Assembly (NCBI RefSeq): GCF_900019265.1
Contig: NZ_CYGX02000004.1
Location: 79,815-143,814 of the forward strand
Origin: Paraburkholderia ribeironis
GTDB lineage: Bacteria; Pseudomonadota; Gammaproteobacteria; Burkholderiales; Burkholderiaceae
DNA: 64,000 nt
Reading direction: 5' to 3'
Each line of letters begins with the position of its first letter. Position 1 is the stretch's first letter. Below, one piece after another: positions 62,403 to 64,000 of this stretch. The position numbers and the translations under genes are program-made. The notes under the pieces were generated by a model. It did no database searches. It saw only the letters and a program-made list of their open reading frames with translations, and had not been told where the DNA came from.

Positions 62403-63838
62403 CGTTTCTGAAAGCGCGCGTAGAAAAATCCGTCGTGGTCTGAGTTCGCGCCGGCGCTGTCTTCAGCGGGTTGTCCGGCATAGGAACCGGCCGATGGGTC
62501 GGCGGGCGCGCGAGCAACTGAGGGTAACAGCTGCCCCGGCGCGTCCAATCGTACCGCATCCTGATACTTGTCTCCAAACCACTGCGCCTGCAACTCGCCT
62601 TCTTCGGGGAAGATCGAACACGTAACGTAGAGCAATTCACCACCCGGCTTCACGAGCGGCCAAAGCGCGGCGAGGATGCGGCGTTGCTCGGCGACCAGCG
62701 CGGGAATGTCGGACGCGCGGCGCAACCAGCGAATATCCGGATGACGCCGCACGATGCCCGACGCCGAACACGGCACGTCGGCCAGGATGCGGTCGAAGGG
62801 CTGGTCGATGTCGTCGTGCCATTTGGCCGGCACGCCCGCATCGCCGATTCGCACTTCCGCATCGAGCTTGAGCCGCTGCAGATTTTCGCCGATGCGGCGT
62901 GCGCGCGTCGGGTCGCTCTCGAGCGCCACGAGCTGAAGGTTGGCGAGTTCGAGCAAATGCCCGGTCTTGCCGCCAGGCGCCGCGCACGCGTCGAGCACAC
63001 GCATGCCGTCGCGCACGCCGAGCAGTTGCGCGGCGAGTTGCGCGCCGGCGTCCTGCACCGAGACCACGCCGTCGTTGAAACCGGGAATCCTGTCTACCGG
63101 CATCGGCGTTTCGAGCCTGACGGCGTAGGTGCCGGCCTGGCTCGCGCGAATCTGATGGTTCTGCAGCACTTGCAGGTAGGCATCGACCGTCGAGCGGCGG
63201 GCGTTCACACGCAGCGTGAGCGGACCCTGCGTGTTGCCGGACGCGAGCACTGCTTGCCACGCGTCGGGCCACGCGCCCTTCACCGCGTCGATCCACCACG
63301 CCGGGTAGTTCCAGCGCGCGACTTCGTCGGCTTGCGCGGCGCTGAGCAACGCTTCGCGCTCGCGCAGAAAGTTGCGCAGCACCGCGTTGACGAGACCCTT
63401 GGCGAACGCGAATTCGCGCCGCGCGCCGATTGCGTTGACTGCCTGATCGACCACCGTAAATGGGGCGTAGGCGGCGCTCGCTTCGTCGTCGACCAGCAGG
63501 GCGAGTGCGCAGGCGAGCACATGACCGACGTGCGGCGGCGGCGCCTTCTTCACCAGCCGCGCGATCAGCCATTCGGCGGTGGCCAGACGCCGCATCGTGC
63601 GGTAGGCGATGTCCTGCACCGCGCCGCGGGCGGCGGCGGCATTGCCCTCAGGTGCGGACACGAAGACGGATTGCAGCGCGGCCGGCAAAGCCGCGCCGAG
63701 ACGCACGGCGCCGACGGCCTGGCCGGCGCAGTCGAGCGCGAAACCCAGCGATTCGGGCGCCAGATGCAGGATCGACAAACGGGATTCGCGCGGACGCGTC
63801 GACGCGGGAGCAGAACGCGAAGAAGGCTTTGATGTCAT
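62399..63838 (-). CDS. rsmB: 16S rRNA m5C967 methyltransferase RsmB
   Basis: Methylates C967 of 16S rRNA. It has 479 residues: an N-terminal NusB-like helical domain (about 40-175), then the SAM-binding domain with VLDACAAPGGKTGHLLEL, ILADVPCSASGIVRRHPD (base-flipping Cys) and YVTCSIFPEE (nucleophile Cys). The ATG at 63838 (MTSKPSSRS) is chosen over an upstream frame start; there is no strong ribosome-binding site. Confidence 0.95.
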   Translation of the reverse strand: MTSKPSSRSAPASTRPRESRLSILHLAPESLGFALDCAGQAVGAVRLGAALPAALQSVFVSAPEGNAAAARGAVQDIAYRTMRRLATAEWLIARLVKKAPPPHVGHVLACALALLVDDEASAAYAPFTVVDQAVNAIGARREFAFAKGLVNAVLRNFLREREALLSAAQADEVARWNYPAWWIDAVKGAWPDAWQAVLASGNTQGPLTLRVNARRSTVDAYLQVLQNHQIRASQAGTYAVRLETPMPVDRIPGFNDGVVSVQDAGAQLAAQLLGVRDGMRVLDACAAPGGKTGHLLELANLQLVALESDPTRARRIGENLQRLKLDAEVRIGDAGVPAKWHDDIDQPFDRILADVPCSASGIVRRHPDIRWLRRASDIPALVAEQRRILAALWPLVKPGGELLYVTCSIFPEEGELQAQWFGDKYQDAVRLDAPGQLLPSVARAPADPSAGSYAGQPAEDSAGANSDHDGFFYARFQKR

Positions 63839-63888
63839 GAAAGAGGCAAAAGCAGGCCGCGCGGTGCGCGCGACGCAATCAGCACACA

Positions 63889-64000
63889 TTGTAGCGTGGC
63901 GCCGGATGGGAGCCGCTGCGCTTGGGCGGCGCGGTCGCCGTAAATCGGGCGTAAGCCATGCAGCATCGCGCGGCGGCTCCCATCCGGCGCCACGCTACAA
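63889..64000. repeat. 28-bp perfect inverted repeat upstream of rsmB
   Basis: The 28 bases at 63889-63916 (starting TTGTAGCGTGGCGCCGG) are the exact reverse complement of 63973-64000, with 56 bases between them. The right arm ends at the window edge, so the repeat may be longer. It is too long for a terminator and looks like a small mobile or REP-type element, or the end of one. Confidence 0.8.

Overview
The window is chromosomal DNA of a high-GC beta-proteobacterium of the Burkholderiaceae, most likely Paraburkholderia. Support comes from the gene content and order (metK-lpxL-dapF-DUF484-xerC; hslVU followed by a RegA/RegB-type pair; slmA-metX-metW-ampG; gatCAB divergent from mreBCD-mrdA-rodA; queDEC; an NtrY/NtrX-like pair with DUF4390 and rsmB) and from strongly GC-biased third codon positions. 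The genus is an inference from gene families, not from a database search.

Layout. 1-3710: start of a phytanoyl-CoA dioxygenase-family gene, a small hypothetical gene, metK and lpxL. 3711-22006: an integrated element of about 18.3 kb inserted into the 5' end of dapF. It is bounded by a 23-bp direct repeat made of dapF codons 1-8 and carries a P4-type tyrosine integrase beside its left end. 21983-30600: dapF rebuilt with a GTG start at the right junction, DUF484, xerC, a 23S rRNA methyltransferase, a COG0523 metal GTPase, a DksA lacking its zinc-finger cysteines, and hslVU. 30735-43924: a redox-type two-component pair, a TPR/GT9-like protein, a CWC zinc protein, argB, a HAD phosphatase with slmA, metX-metW behind a SAM-II-type riboswitch, ampG with an M48 peptidase, xth and ppk2. 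44048-54484: gatCAB and the rod-shape operon mreBCD-mrdA-rodA. 54488-64000: a Sel1-repeat protein with an HpcH/HpaI aldolase, queDEC, tRNA-Phe, the NtrX/NtrY-like pair, DUF4390 and rsmB, ending in a long inverted repeat.

The element is the accessory region. In order it holds: integrase with palindromic arm-type sites, one AlpA-like protein, a run of overlapping small genes (two FDXHR-like zinc proteins and three related proteins ending in a V-x-F-[VI]-G-x-W motif), a second AlpA-like protein, an 819-aa primase-helicase, a block of inverted and direct repeats that looks like a replication origin, a small exported and a small membrane protein encoded in overlapping frames, a SHOCT lipoprotein, a serine recombinase, a structured RNA region resembling phage C4 immunity RNA, a ribbon-helix-helix regulator, two large podovirus-type virion (DNA-ejection) proteins, four small membrane proteins, and a HipA-like kinase/HIRAN pair on the opposite strand. 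No capsid, portal, terminase or tail gene lies between the attachment repeats. It therefore looks like a phage satellite or a heavily reduced prophage that still replicates, controls itself and supplies ejection proteins. A shared 16-18-bp palindrome lies in the upstream regions of the second AlpA gene and of the RHH gene, suggesting one regulator acting on both modules.

The strongest leads are the dapF-targeting integration that supplies a new start codon, the repeat cluster after the primase-helicase, the virion proteins without a capsid, and the HipA-HIRAN pair.
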